Shown: positions 1 through 9,354, counted from the stretch's first letter. The stretch is DNA of 64,000 bases from Aeriscardovia aeriphila (GCF_002259595.1 NZ_MWWU01000002.1:620001-684000), one strand, 5' to 3'. The notes: generated from the letters alone by a model not told the origin. Made by a program: numbers and translations.

Positions 1-79
1 CCAACCCCACCGACAGGCTTGCGGTGACCGGCCAACAGCCTGTCAGAAACCTACTAGTAACGAGCCAGTGTAGTGGTAA

Positions 80-1558
80 TCAGGAGCGCTGAGCAACCCA
101 CGCTTGAGCTGCATGAGCAAACTGATTGCCACGGTCCACGTAATTCAAAAACTCATCCATCGAGGCGGCCGCAGGTGCCAGCAAAACGACATCCCCCGGC
201 TGGGCAAGCTTACCAGCCTCTTCCACAACTCTGGCCATCACCTCAGCACCACCCTGGCTGCGGTCAGGGTTAGCCGAAGGATCAACCTCCTCATACGGAA
301 TATGCGAATGCTGCAAAGCCTCAGTAAACGGAGCCTTATCGCGGCCCAGCACCAAAGCCTTCTTCATCTTGGGCGCGAACTGAGCCACCAACTGTTCGAA
401 GGTAGCACCCTTCGCCAAACCACCGCACACCCAAATCACTGACTTATCAGGGAAGGCAGCGAGTGAAGCTTGAGCCGCGAGAATATCGGTGGCCTTCGAG
501 TCGTCAATAAAACGAATCGCACGCTGAGCCTCCACACCTTCAGGAACGTAACTGGCCACGAGCTCAATGCGGTGAGGGTCGAGGGTGAAGCTTGCCAAAG
601 CGTGGCGAATAGCTTCCAGCGACACATGCTGAGCGAGAGCGGCACCAATAGCTGCCAAAGCATCTTCCAAAAGGTGGGTGTACACGCTTCCATCCGCGCG
701 CTTCAACTGGTCAGCGAAGCTCGACAAGCGGATAATGCGGCCATCTTCCGCGCCTTCAATGCCCTCGTGCAGCGAGGAGCGGTCAACAACCCAACCGCCT
801 TTCACGCCGATCTGGTTGGCACCCGGAGCCTTCGTGGTGAAACCAACCCTCACGCAACCGGCGGCCACTTCGGCCTTCGATGCGTAGGCGGAAACAACTG
901 GGTCTTCGGCGTTAAAGATGATGGCGTGACGAGCGCGCTGGAAAACAGTGGACTTATCGTGTGCGTAGTTTTCGAAGCCACCATGCCAATCGAGGTGGTC
1001 TTGCGACACATTCGTCCACACGGCGACGTCCAGCTGCAGGCTCTTGGTGTAATGCAGGGCGAAGCTCGACAGCTCCACAACAAAGTGATCGGCGCTGGCA
1101 TCCTGAACCGACTGGGAAACCGGGACGCCGATATTACCGACTGCTGGAGCGTTGAAGCCGTTGGCTTGCAAGATGGCGTGAATCATTTCGGTGGTGGTTG
1201 TCTTGCCATCCGTACCGGTGATGCCGATCCAGGGGGCTGGGGCGGAAAGCTGAGTGCTTTCTGTACGGGTATTCCATGCAAACTCGACTTCCGACCAGAT
1301 TGGCAGGCTGCGACGAGCCGCTTCTTGCAAGAAATCGGAGGATGGTGGGAATGCAGGAGAGGTGACGACGAGGGTGATCTTCTCCCATGGGATTTCGGCG
1401 GCGCTGCTCACGTCGGCAGTTGGCTTCTTTTGATCGTAGGTTGTGACAGCCACATGCGCGTGGCGCAACAGCTGAGCAACAGATTCACCCGACTTACCAA
1501 GGCCAGCAACCAGCACGTGCTGACCGGAGAAATCGTAACCACCAATCATCTGCTCCAT
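80..1558 (-). CDS. murD: UDP-N-acetylmuramoylalanine--D-glutamate ligase MurD
   Basis: Cytoplasmic Mur ligase that adds D-glutamate to UDP-MurNAc-L-alanine in peptidoglycan precursor synthesis. The 492-residue product has an N-terminal Rossmann segment (GLGKSG, about residues 20-24), the Mur-ligase ATP loop GTDGKTTT at about 115-122, a DHLDWHG motif in the central domain, and the C-terminal-domain motifs PHRIE and DDSKATD typical of MurD. Length is slightly above the usual 440-480. The ATG at 1558 follows a GAAAGAAGGA ribosome site. It lies about 175 bp downstream of mraY in the dcw cluster; that gap shows no clear gene or terminator, so co-transcription is likely. ftsW would be expected just beyond the left edge. 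Confidence 0.96.
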   Translation of the reverse strand: MEQMIGGYDFSGQHVLVAGLGKSGESVAQLLRHAHVAVTTYDQKKPTADVSSAAEIPWEKITLVVTSPAFPPSSDFLQEAARRSLPIWSEVEFAWNTRTESTQLSAPAPWIGITGTDGKTTTTEMIHAILQANGFNAPAVGNIGVPVSQSVQDASADHFVVELSSFALHYTKSLQLDVAVWTNVSQDHLDWHGGFENYAHDKSTVFQRARHAIIFNAEDPVVSAYASKAEVAAGCVRVGFTTKAPGANQIGVKGGWVVDRSSLHEGIEGAEDGRIIRLSSFADQLKRADGSVYTHLLEDALAAIGAALAQHVSLEAIRHALASFTLDPHRIELVASYVPEGVEAQRAIRFIDDSKATDILAAQASLAAFPDKSVIWVCGGLAKGATFEQLVAQFAPKMKKALVLGRDKAPFTEALQHSHIPYEEVDPSANPDRSQGGAEVMARVVEEAGKLAQPGDVVLLAPAAASMDEFLNYVDRGNQFAHAAQAWVAQRS

Positions 1559-1733
1559 AATTCCTTCTTTCCTGCAGAATCGGAGATTACCACTACAAGC
1601 TTAACCTCAGGCGCGGGCCTCATGCGTACGAGCGCGCGTGAGAGCGACGCACTGAGCGCAGTCAGCGCATTACGGCGCCGTTTGTCGCGCGCCGCCCAGA
1701 GCCGAACGCCACGTGCGTCCGCTCCCCTCGCTC

Positions 1734-2837
1734 TTAGCCCAACTGGCCCGAGCGAATCAGCCAATCGAGGTAGAACAGGATCACGCCAGCGAGCATGAAC
1801 ACTGCTTCCACCATCCAGAAGCGGATCACCACAGTGACTTCCGACCAGCCAGACAGCTCGAAATGATGGTGCAGAGGAGCCATCTTGAACACACGACGGT
1901 GCCAGCCGTGGAAGGCAGCAATCTGAATGACATCGGAGAGGGTTTCCAACACGAAGAGACCACCGACGACGACAGCGAGAATCTCAATATGCATATTCAC
2001 GCTCATCGCAGCGAACAAGCCACCGAGAGCCAGAGAACCAGTATCACCCATGAAAATCTTGGCCGGGTTAGCGTTGTACCACAGGAAGCCGAAGCAAGAC
2101 GCGCACACGCATACGGCGATAATAGCGAGATCCTGAGGGTCAGAAACCGAGTACGTCAAGCCAACATCTTGCAAACCAGTGACGTGGTAGCTCTGCCAGA
2201 AAGCCATCAAACCCAAGCCGATGAACGCGATCATCGTCGAGCCAGCAGCCAAACCATCCAAACCGTCGGTCAAGTTAATGGCATTCGTCCATGCGGCGAA
2301 GAGGAAGTTCATCCACACCACGAAGAGAATCACGCCAAGCACGCGGCCGGCGAAATCCAAATGCAGCAGCGGATGCTCAATCCAAGCGATCGCCATATTG
2401 GCCGTCGGGAAACGCGAATTCGTCGGCAGCAAAATGGCGGCCACAGCATAAGTGGTGGCGATCACAATTTGGAAGATGAGCTTGGCATGAATGGTCAAAC
2501 CCAGGTTCCTCTTCTTAGCCACCTTCAAAAAGTCATCGACAAAACCGATCAGGCCAAAGCCCACCATGCAGCCCAACGTCAACAATGCCGAGGTGGACGG
2601 CAGAGAGTTGAAGCTCAGATAGCGGAAGAGCGCGCTCGCACCCCAGCCGATGAGGATGGAGAGGATGATTGCCACTCCGCCGAAGGTGGGAGTTCCGCGC
2701 TTTTCCAAATGCGACTTTGGTCCATCCTGGCGAATGTACTGGCCCAGATGGTGACCAGCGACGAACTCAATGGTGAGCTTCGTTAAGACGAAGGAACAGA
2801 GAGTCGATACAGCGAGGGCGATGATCAGAGCTTTCAT
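1734..2837 (-). CDS. mraY: Phospho-N-acetylmuramoyl-pentapeptide transferase MraY
   Basis: Integral membrane enzyme that transfers phospho-MurNAc-pentapeptide from UDP to undecaprenyl phosphate, giving lipid I. At 367 residues it matches the family length. It is strongly hydrophobic, with about ten membrane segments. Catalytic and substrate motifs are visible: the Asp pair in GFVDDFLK (about 101-102), NAINLTDGLDGLA (about 186-197), FMGDTGSLALGG (about 262-273) and the HHH loop near residue 325. The start at 2837 follows GAAAGGAACAGG. The gene begins 10 bp after the murF stop, so the two are translationally linked. The lipid acceptor depends on UppS, also encoded in this window. Confidence 0.97.
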   Translation of the reverse strand: MKALIIALAVSTLCSFVLTKLTIEFVAGHHLGQYIRQDGPKSHLEKRGTPTFGGVAIILSILIGWGASALFRYLSFNSLPSTSALLTLGCMVGFGLIGFVDDFLKVAKKRNLGLTIHAKLIFQIVIATTYAVAAILLPTNSRFPTANMAIAWIEHPLLHLDFAGRVLGVILFVVWMNFLFAAWTNAINLTDGLDGLAAGSTMIAFIGLGLMAFWQSYHVTGLQDVGLTYSVSDPQDLAIIAVCVCASCFGFLWYNANPAKIFMGDTGSLALGGLFAAMSVNMHIEILAVVVGGLFVLETLSDVIQIAAFHGWHRRVFKMAPLHHHFELSGWSEVTVVIRFWMVEAVFMLAGVILFYLDWLIRSGQLG

Positions 2838-2847
2838 CCTGTTCCTT

Positions 2848-4488
2848 TCAGGCTTGGTTCACACCAGCGGCTGGTGTGGCAGAAGAATCAGCAGAAGTGA
2901 CAGTATGGCGAAGCAGGCGATCAGCGAGTGCTGATAATCCTGCGGCATGCGAACCTTTCAGCAAAAACAGCGCATGAGGATGCTTTTCCAACACATACAT
3001 CATCTGCGCGTACGCTTCGTCGGCATCCTTGACGCGAGTCAGCGAGAACGGGCCATGACGGCGAGCCTTCGTCGGGTTCACTGGGATGTCAGTAGCGTGA
3101 GCAGCTTGGTGGACGCCTTCCACATAGGCGTCGGCCAAATGGTCAGCTTCCGGCAAGCTTGGCGTACCGACCGCAATGAGATTATCAATGCCATCGAAGT
3201 ACACGCGAGAAGCAACCTCATGGTGCAACTCGTCGCTCTCCTCACCCAGCTCGAGCATCGGGCCCAGCACGGCAACACGGTAAGAATTCTCGTCGCCCAA
3301 GGAAGCCAGACCTTCAATACCGCCCCTCATCGAATCAGGGTTCGCGTTGAAAGTATCATCCAAAACGGTGAAACGCTGCGAGTTCACCTCGACCTCGCGC
3401 ACACACATGCGATGTGGGGACAGCGGAATATGCGAGTTGAGAACGCGCACAATCTGCTCATCTGGCAAGCCCAGGCAGTGAGCGATGCTCACGGCGGCCA
3501 GCGCATTCATCACATGATGCTTGCCCGAAAGTTGCAGGTGCACGTCTCCGGCGAGCTTTCCTTCGATGATAAGCTGGAAGCTGGGACGGTCAATATTATC
3601 AACGCTGATGTTGCGCGCAGTGACATCCAATTGAGCCTGGTGCGTGGCATTCGTGATACCAAACCACAGCACGTGAGCTGCCTGCGTCTTATCCTGCATG
3701 CGAGCGACGTTCTCATCGTCAGCGTTCAAAATAGCGATGCCGCTTTCTTGTGGCAAAGCTTCCACGAGCTCACTCTTAGCGAGGAAAATATTCTCCACTG
3801 AGCCGAACTCACCCACATGAGCTGTGCCAACGCGCAGCTCTGCACCCACATCCGGACGTGCAATAGCGGTCAAGCGAGCGATGTCGCCAATACCCGAAGC
3901 ACCCATCTCGGCCACGAAGTAACGAGTGCGCTCATCCACCGTAGTTGCGGTCAGCGGCAGGCCAATATCGTTGTTAAACGAGCCTTGAGGAGCCACTGTG
4001 TTGTCGCGGCTTGCCAGAAGAGCACGAGTGAGATCCTTCGTAGTGGTCTTGCCCACCGAACCGGTGATTCCGATGATGGTGAAGGGCGAGTGCAGAGCAC
4101 GGCGATGCTCCAAGTTCAGGTGAGCCACCTGGCCCAACGCTTTCACCGTGTCAGGAACGAGAATCTGCAGAATCTGCGGGTTATCCTCGCGCTGCAGCCC
4201 CTGATCCATTTCGTGCTGAGAATCTGAAGGTGTGTCGTGAGCCTCCGGCAACTTGACCTCATGGTCAACGAGAGCCGCCACATAGCCGTGACGGGCGGCC
4301 GACTGCAAGAAGTCGTGACCATCGACGTGCTCACCCTTGATTGCTACAAACAGGCCATGGTCGCTCGTCACACGAGAATCGGTCGAAACGGATGTCACAT
4401 ACATTTGGGAGATGTCTACTGGTTCACGGCCGGTAACAAAGGTGCCGTCCAGCGCCTGTGCGATCTCCTCAATGTGAAGAGCGAGCAT
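2848..4488 (-). CDS. murF: UDP-MurNAc-tripeptide--D-alanyl-D-alanine ligase MurF
   Basis: Adds D-Ala-D-Ala to complete the UDP-MurNAc pentapeptide. The 546-residue product shows an N-terminal MurF/MurE-type domain (VTSVSTDSR, about 31-39; LFVAIKGEHVDGHDF, about 46-60), the ATP loop GITGSVGKTTT at about 140-150, and the central motif DDTFNANPDSM. It is longer than the usual 450-480, largely because of an acidic insertion near residues 82-104 and a Ser/Ala-rich tail. The ATG at 4488 has a strong AAGGAGGACAT ribosome site. It sits 72 bp after the murE-like gene and 10 bp before mraY. A GATTATCA word lies inside each end of the gene (2932 and 3180). Confidence 0.95.
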   Translation of the reverse strand: MLALHIEEIAQALDGTFVTGREPVDISQMYVTSVSTDSRVTSDHGLFVAIKGEHVDGHDFLQSAARHGYVAALVDHEVKLPEAHDTPSDSQHEMDQGLQREDNPQILQILVPDTVKALGQVAHLNLEHRRALHSPFTIIGITGSVGKTTTKDLTRALLASRDNTVAPQGSFNNDIGLPLTATTVDERTRYFVAEMGASGIGDIARLTAIARPDVGAELRVGTAHVGEFGSVENIFLAKSELVEALPQESGIAILNADDENVARMQDKTQAAHVLWFGITNATHQAQLDVTARNISVDNIDRPSFQLIIEGKLAGDVHLQLSGKHHVMNALAAVSIAHCLGLPDEQIVRVLNSHIPLSPHRMCVREVEVNSQRFTVLDDTFNANPDSMRGGIEGLASLGDENSYRVAVLGPMLELGEESDELHHEVASRVYFDGIDNLIAVGTPSLPEADHLADAYVEGVHQAAHATDIPVNPTKARRHGPFSLTRVKDADEAYAQMMYVLEKHPHALFLLKGSHAAGLSALADRLLRHTVTSADSSATPAAGVNQA

Positions 4489-4560
4489 ATGTCCTCCTTG
4501 CCCCAGCCTGAGGCTGGTTCACACTGGTGTGCGAAAGTCTGGTTTTCAGCCCTTACGATT

Positions 4561-5403
4561 TTAGTTCAACTCTTGAGAAACCCACGCCGCTTGGGAGATG
4601 GAATCGGGCGTAATTCCAGCTGCGAGAGCCATCGACACGGCTTGACGCGCCGCCTCATCCCTCACATTCGCGCCGTCGGATTGCACGAGAACTTGCGTGA
4701 TCTGCCTCTCCGAAGCAGCAGCAACATGCGTTTCCTCGGAGAAAGTGGCACCGTAGAGCTGCGTGACGCTATCCTGGCCAGACACCACGTCGATTGCAGT
4801 ACCGACGAGCGCCCACGGAGCCAAAGTAGCCTCATCGGCGGCGATCACAGCTGCTGTAGCGCCGTCCTCGACCATGATCTGCATCTGCTGCTGCAGGTGA
4901 ACAGCGTTGAGCGGGTAGGGAACTTCCAGCTCACGGGAGAGTGAGAGGGACGAGCCTTCCACCACGGTTCCTACCGGGTTGCCCAGCATGTGCAAAATAT
5001 CGCTGAGCTTGCGAGCAACAGAGTGGCAGCGCATACCGTAGACCACGAAGATGGCGAGCTGCTGGGACGGTTCTCCGTACAAATGTGCGGCAATAAGCCC
5101 CAGCTTCTTGTCAATCTCATCGCTAAAGAGAACCGGGATGCCGAGGTCGTCGGTACTCGCCCTCCCCCGCCACACCTGCGGCAGAAGGATGGCGTAGCAG
5201 CCGCTCGTCACCGCGTCGCGAAGATGCTCCTCGTCGCGCTCAGCTGCTGGTGGAATGTAGAGGCAGCCCGGCTTGATTTCGTTACTCGTGCAGGCAAGGT
5301 CCGTGATTGTCACTGCGCGAGCATCGTCAGCACATTCGATGGAGAAAAGAGTTTGCAGATCCCCCACAGTCATCCTGCGCATCAACATATCAGCAACACT
5401 CAT
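4561..5403 (-). CDS. Degenerate MurE-like protein without P-loop
   Basis: This 280-residue protein occupies the murE position between ftsI and murF. The N-terminal part reads like the MurE UDP-binding domain (TDLACTSNEIKPGCLYI, about 34-50; AHLYGEPSQQLAIF, about 106-119). Where MurE has GTNGKTTT, this protein has VYGMRCHSV (about 121-129), which lacks the Lys and Ser/Thr of the ATP loop. The next stretch still resembles the central domain (ELQ..MQ.MVEDGATAAVI), and the whole C-terminal ligase domain is absent. It therefore cannot be a normal Mur ligase. The frame is intact, with ribosome site GAAGGGAGAACA, so it is probably expressed as a pseudoenzyme. A true murE must lie elsewhere. Domain assignment is inference from motif order. 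Confidence 0.82.
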   Translation of the reverse strand: MSVADMLMRRMTVGDLQTLFSIECADDARAVTITDLACTSNEIKPGCLYIPPAAERDEEHLRDAVTSGCYAILLPQVWRGRASTDDLGIPVLFSDEIDKKLGLIAAHLYGEPSQQLAIFVVYGMRCHSVARKLSDILHMLGNPVGTVVEGSSLSLSRELEVPYPLNAVHLQQQMQIMVEDGATAAVIAADEATLAPWALVGTAIDVVSGQDSVTQLYGATFSEETHVAAASERQITQVLVQSDGANVRDEAARQAVSMALAAGITPDSISQAAWVSQELN

Positions 5404-5428
5404 TGTTCTCCCTTCGTCCCAACCTATT

Positions 5429-7231
5429 TCACCACGTCGTTGGGATCGACGACGTGCGAGCTGGAGAGTTCGGCGTCTGGTTCTTCTGCATCAAGAACTG
5501 GCCAATCTGCGACATCACTGGGCCGGCAACCCAACCACCAGAAGCAAAGGACGGATCCATATAGATCACCATGATGGTGTACTGCGGCTTCTCCGCTGGG
5601 ATAATACCAATCCAGTCGGCGATGATGTGGCTGAGCCTGTGCGTCTCAGGGTCAGCGACTTCTGCAGTACCAGACTTACCGGCGATGCGGTAACCGGCGA
5701 GCTTCACCTTCGTAGCCTCGAGGCCGTCGGTGACGCTCTCCATCATGTCCATCAACTGCGAGGACGTCTTCTCGGAAAGCACCCTCGTGCCGTTCTTCCT
5801 GATGTTGGACACAGTGGTTCCCTGCGGACTCGTGGAGGATTCCACCAAGCTCTGCTGCATGCGCACACCACCATTGGCGATCGTGGAATAGGCGTTGACC
5901 ATCTGCAATGCGGTGGTCGCGTAGCCCTGGCCGAACACCACCGTGTTCTCCTGGCGGCCATCCCACTGCTTCCAGTTGGACAGCAGGCCGGAAGATTCAC
6001 CGGGGAAGCCGATACCGGAGTAGGTTCCGATACCCATTTTCCTCAAGAACTCGTAACGCTCTTGAGCACTCGTGTTGGCGCTCGCCTCGAGGGTGCCGAC
6101 GTTCGAGGAAATTTGCAGAATGCCGGCGATAGTGAGCTGACGGGTGCTGTGCTGTGTTGCATCGTGGTACTGCTGGCCGTTGATGTCAATGGCGTTCGGC
6201 ACGACGAAGTGCTGGTCTGGCTGGATCTTGTTGTTTTCCAGCAGGCCTGCAACGGTGAGCACCTTTCCAGTAGAGCCCGGCTCGAAGGTGGAGGTCATCA
6301 CGCGAGAAGTTTGCAGCGCGGCCTTGTGGTCGCTCGGGTCGACAACATCCGTGTCGGCGACGGCAACGAGCTTACCGGTCTTGACTTCCTGGACGACGGC
6401 GATACCCCACTTGGCATTCCACTGCTTTTGACCGTCACGCAATGCCTTTTCGACGTACCATTGCGTATCCGCGTCGATGGTGAGCTTGACCTTGCCGCCG
6501 TTGATAGCGGGGCGAGCGACCGTCTGCGTGCCCGGGATCATCTCTCCCGAGCCGCCGCGCTGGTAGGTTTGAGCGCCGTTCGTGCCGGAAAGCAGCGAGT
6601 TTTCCATGCTCTCTACGCCGGACACACCCTCGTCGGCGTCGTTGACCGAGCCGATCACCGAGCCCAGCAGCGTGCCGTATGGGTACGAGCGCGTGGTGGT
6701 CAGTTCCGTACCAATGACAGAGGAAATGTTCAGATTATCAATGTTGCGTTTAATGCGTGGCACCACATTCTTCTTGAGCACTTGGTAGCGGTTCGTGCCC
6801 TTGAGTTCGCCTTCGAGGCTCTGCTCATCCATGCCAAGCACTGGCGCGAGCATCTTCGCGACCGCCTGCGCACCCTTTCCTGGCACTGGCTTGCCATTGA
6901 TCTGGTGGCACACTCCCTCGTTGTTGCCGGTGCACTTGACTGGCTTGAAGGAGGCGATAGCAACCTGGTCGGCGAATACAGTATATCGCTGTACGGATTG
7001 GGCGAGAATCTTGCCATTCGCGTCGACGATAGTTCCTCGTTGGGCTGGCAACACCTTGGAAATAGTGCGCTGGCTCGTTGCAGCTTGTGCGTAGCCGCCG
7101 TTAGAGAACAGCTGAAGATTAACAAGCTGCGCGACGCACATGCCGAACACTGCGGCGACGATGACAGCAGTCCACCTCACCCTGCGTGCGAAGTTGTAGC
7201 CTTGCTTGTTGTTATTCTGTGCGTTTCTCAT
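5429..7231 (-). CDS. ftsI: Septal peptidoglycan transpeptidase FtsI (PBP3)
   Basis: Class B penicillin-binding protein that cross-links septal peptidoglycan. About 600 residues: a short cytoplasmic N-terminus, one membrane anchor near residues 20-43, a dimerisation domain (RGTIVDANGKILAQS), and a transpeptidase domain with the active-site motif STGK near residue 320, SSN near 376 and KSG in GKSGTAEV near 520. A GTG three bases upstream (7234) could also be read, but the ATG at 7231 has better spacing to GGAGGCGCAG and shares a base with the ftsL-like stop (TGATG), indicating translational coupling. The murE-like gene follows after 25 bp. Confidence 0.95.
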   Translation of the reverse strand: MRNAQNNNKQGYNFARRVRWTAVIVAAVFGMCVAQLVNLQLFSNGGYAQAATSQRTISKVLPAQRGTIVDANGKILAQSVQRYTVFADQVAIASFKPVKCTGNNEGVCHQINGKPVPGKGAQAVAKMLAPVLGMDEQSLEGELKGTNRYQVLKKNVVPRIKRNIDNLNISSVIGTELTTTRSYPYGTLLGSVIGSVNDADEGVSGVESMENSLLSGTNGAQTYQRGGSGEMIPGTQTVARPAINGGKVKLTIDADTQWYVEKALRDGQKQWNAKWGIAVVQEVKTGKLVAVADTDVVDPSDHKAALQTSRVMTSTFEPGSTGKVLTVAGLLENNKIQPDQHFVVPNAIDINGQQYHDATQHSTRQLTIAGILQISSNVGTLEASANTSAQERYEFLRKMGIGTYSGIGFPGESSGLLSNWKQWDGRQENTVVFGQGYATTALQMVNAYSTIANGGVRMQQSLVESSTSPQGTTVSNIRKNGTRVLSEKTSSQLMDMMESVTDGLEATKVKLAGYRIAGKSGTAEVADPETHRLSHIIADWIGIIPAEKPQYTIMVIYMDPSFASGGWVAGPVMSQIGQFLMQKNQTPNSPARTSSIPTTW

Positions 7232-7560
7232 CACTGCGCCTCCGTGCCAAAGGTCGGCTTGCTGTTGAGATCGATAGTTGTGGATGTGTCTGCTGGCTTC
7301 ATTCCGAGCTTCTGTGCGCGGTCGGGCAGCTGGGCGTTGAGCTGGTCAAGCCTGGTTTGCCTTTCCTGAACGTCTTGAGTCAGAGTGCCAATCTTGTTGT
7401 TTAACGAGCTGATTTCAAAGGAATCCTGCACCATTTGCGTGCGCATGGTGAGGTTCGCGGTGATCAGTACAAAGGCAAGAAGGATGCAGGAGATGAGCAG
7501 GATGAGAGGATGGCCCTTCTGTGCGAGGGCGGTCTGTGCTTCAACCGGACGCTTGCTCAT
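7231..7560 (-). CDS. ftsL: FtsL-like division protein
   Basis: Small bitopic membrane protein of 109 residues between rsmH and ftsI, the standard place of ftsL. It has a basic N-terminus, one membrane helix (about residues 17-40, starting GHPLILLISCILL) and then a heptad-like coiled coil (SSLNNKIGTLTQDVQERQ). FtsL sequences are poorly conserved, so the name rests on position, size and topology. The frame stays open further upstream inside rsmH, but the ATG at 7560 overlaps the rsmH stop (ATGA) and has a GGAGGGGAAG ribosome site, so this is the likely start. Partners would be FtsB/FtsQ-type proteins and FtsI. Confidence 0.8.
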   Translation of the reverse strand: MSKRPVEAQTALAQKGHPLILLISCILLAFVLITANLTMRTQMVQDSFEISSLNNKIGTLTQDVQERQTRLDQLNAQLPDRAQKLGMKPADTSTTIDLNSKPTFGTEAQ

Positions 7561-8795
7561 CTTCCCCTCCTTTGCTTGCTCGTTGCTTGTGCTGATGTGT
7601 TTTCTCGTCTGCGACCTGTGGTGCTGCTGTGCTGGCCACCAGGTGCGCGGCTTGCCGACTTGCGAGCTGACGAATTTCGTAGCGATGACTTGCGAGGTGC
7701 AGTAGGCTTGAGGCCTAAACCTTTTCCTTCCAACCACTGCTCGAAGTCAGCATGCGCATGCTCGGGGATTTCGCGAATAAGCTCAGTGGCGCGCAGTCGA
7801 ACGGAGGCAGAGCGAGGATTAATGGTAATCTCGCGCTCATCGGCCAGTTGTGCACCATGGGTGAGATCAGTGAAATACGGCTGATACTCCTCAGGAACGA
7901 TCGGCAAGCCAGCCGGCGCATCGATAATCTGGCCCATGCGGAAGAAGGACTTGGTGATGCGGTCCTCCAAGGAGTGGTAGCTTTCTACGACGATTGCTCC
8001 GCCGATATTCAAACGACGAGCAATCTGAGGCAGCGTGGAGGCCAGCTGCTCGAGCTCACCGTTTACTTCGATGCGCAAGGCTTGGAATACGCGCTTGGCC
8101 GGGTTTCCTGCAGGCCGGTTGCGACGAGGTACAACGTGGTCCACTAATTCGACCAATTGCGATGTGCGTTCAATGGGTGCACTCTCCCTTAGCTCGACGA
8201 TTGCTCGGGCGATGCGGTAGGCGAACTTTTCCTGGCCGTATATGGTGAAGATTTGTGCGAGCTGGTCAACGCTGTAAGTGGCCACGATGTCGGCCGCAGT
8301 GAGCTTTTGCTCCACGTCCATGCGCATATCCAGCGGTGCGTCTGCTGAATAGGTGAAGCCGCGGTCACGCTCGTCGATTTGCAAGCTGGACAAACCAAGG
8401 TCAAGGAATGCAGCATCCACCTTGTCGATGCCTAATTCGTCAAGTACTTCTTCAAAGTGCATGAACGAGTTGTGCACGAGGGTGAAGCGGCCAGCGAATG
8501 GCTCGAGGCGGCGGGCGGCGAGGCGCAAGGCTTCTTCATCGCGGTCGATTCCTACGAGGTGAAAATCTGGGTTCGCCCTCAAGAAGGCTTCTGCATGACC
8601 TGCCAGGCCGAGTGTGCAATCGACGATGACCTTGCCGGGGCCCATGTGAGGCACGAGCAAGTCGACGCACTCGTTGAGCAGGACGGGGGCGTGAATGCTG
8701 TCAGCGACGTTTTCTGCTTGTTGCGCATGCTCGAGAGCTGCGGGGGCGAGAGTTTGTTGGGCGCGAATCGCTGCCATGCTCTTTTTCACTGCCAT
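7557..8795 (-). CDS. rsmH: 16S rRNA (cytosine1402-N4)-methyltransferase RsmH
   Basis: Methylates N4 of C1402 in 16S rRNA using SAM; classically called mraW. The 412-residue product has the family start HAPVLLNECVDLL near residue 36, the SAM-binding loop VDCTLGLAGHAEAFL, DAAFLDLGLSSLQID, and the late motif VESYHSLEDRITK. It carries an N-terminal extension of about 35 residues and a basic, Ser/Arg-rich C-terminal tail of about 45 residues, making it longer than the usual 310-340. The ATG at 8795 overlaps the mraZ stop (TAATG); a TTG six bases upstream is a weaker alternative. Confidence 0.95.
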   Translation of the reverse strand: MAVKKSMAAIRAQQTLAPAALEHAQQAENVADSIHAPVLLNECVDLLVPHMGPGKVIVDCTLGLAGHAEAFLRANPDFHLVGIDRDEEALRLAARRLEPFAGRFTLVHNSFMHFEEVLDELGIDKVDAAFLDLGLSSLQIDERDRGFTYSADAPLDMRMDVEQKLTAADIVATYSVDQLAQIFTIYGQEKFAYRIARAIVELRESAPIERTSQLVELVDHVVPRRNRPAGNPAKRVFQALRIEVNGELEQLASTLPQIARRLNIGGAIVVESYHSLEDRITKSFFRMGQIIDAPAGLPIVPEEYQPYFTDLTHGAQLADEREITINPRSASVRLRATELIREIPEHAHADFEQWLEGKGLGLKPTAPRKSSLRNSSARKSASRAPGGQHSSTTGRRRENTSAQATSKQRRGR

Positions 8796-9325
8796 TACCA
8801 ACTCACCTGCGTCAAAACATCATCTGCCAGCTCGGAGTAACCCTCCTCTTGGCCGGCTAGGTAGTCGTTCCAGGTTTGCAAATCCCAAATTTCTGCGCGC
8901 GTACCTACACCGATAACCGCCACTTGCTTGTCGAGCTTGGCATAGGTGCGCAGCATCGGAGGGATGACGACGCGGCCCTGGTTGTCGGTGGTCTCTTCGA
9001 CGGCACCGGAGAGGAAGACGCGCAGGTAATCACGAGCAGCTTTGTTGCCGAGGGGCGCTTGCTGAATTTTCAGTGCCATGCGGCGGAATTCGTCAGCAGG
9101 AAGCAAGTAAATGCAGCGTTCTTGGCCACGGGAGAGAACGAAGGTGCCGTTGAGAATTTGGCGGAAGCGTGCGGGGAGAGCGACGCGGCCTTTGGCATCC
9201 ATCTTGGGAGTAAAGGTGCCGAGCAAAAGTGCCGGAAGTGGAGCTGACGCTTGCTCGGTGGCCGAAGCTTGCTGTGCGGACTGCGGGCACGACGAAGAGG
9301 GCTGTGGCGTGATTGGATCAGCCAT
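8795..9325 (-). CDS. mraZ: Transcriptional regulator MraZ
   Basis: SpoVT/AbrB-fold DNA-binding protein and autoregulator of the dcw cluster. The product has 176 residues: a Ser/Ala-rich leader of about 32 residues, then two MraZ repeats (GTFTPKMDAKGRVALPARFR, about 36-55; VEETTDNQGRVVIPPMLR in the second half). The frame extends 60 bases further upstream, but the ATG at 9325 has a strong GGAGAAGGGGGAGAAT ribosome site. The longer form would also place the MraZ operator inside the gene, so the shorter start is preferred. It is the first gene of the cluster and is coupled to rsmH by TAATG. Confidence 0.93.
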   Translation of the reverse strand: MADPITPQPSSSCPQSAQQASATEQASAPLPALLLGTFTPKMDAKGRVALPARFRQILNGTFVLSRGQERCIYLLPADEFRRMALKIQQAPLGNKAARDYLRVFLSGAVEETTDNQGRVVIPPMLRTYAKLDKQVAVIGVGTRAEIWDLQTWNDYLAGQEEGYSELADDVLTQVSW

Positions 9326-9354
9326 ATTCTCCCCCTTCTCCTCAGCTGCTTCCT

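Noticed and set aside
1-79. Possible start of ftsW
   Set aside because: Expected from dcw gene order, but no ATG on the minus strand and no ribosome site is visible in these 79 bases; only a short inverted repeat, GACAGGCT/AGCCTGTC (12-19, 37-44), is seen.
1559-1733. Small minus-strand open frame between mraY and murD
   Set aside because: It overlaps both neighbours, is Arg/Ala-rich without motifs, and lacks a ribosome site; treated as a spacer.
470-1798. A 442-codon open frame on the plus strand, antisense to murD
   Set aside because: murD has all family motifs; the antisense frame also crosses the murD-mraY gap without a ribosome site.
5273-7369. A 698-codon open frame on the plus strand, antisense to ftsI
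   Set aside because: ftsI on the other strand has full catalytic motifs and a ribosome site; the antisense product shows no domain.
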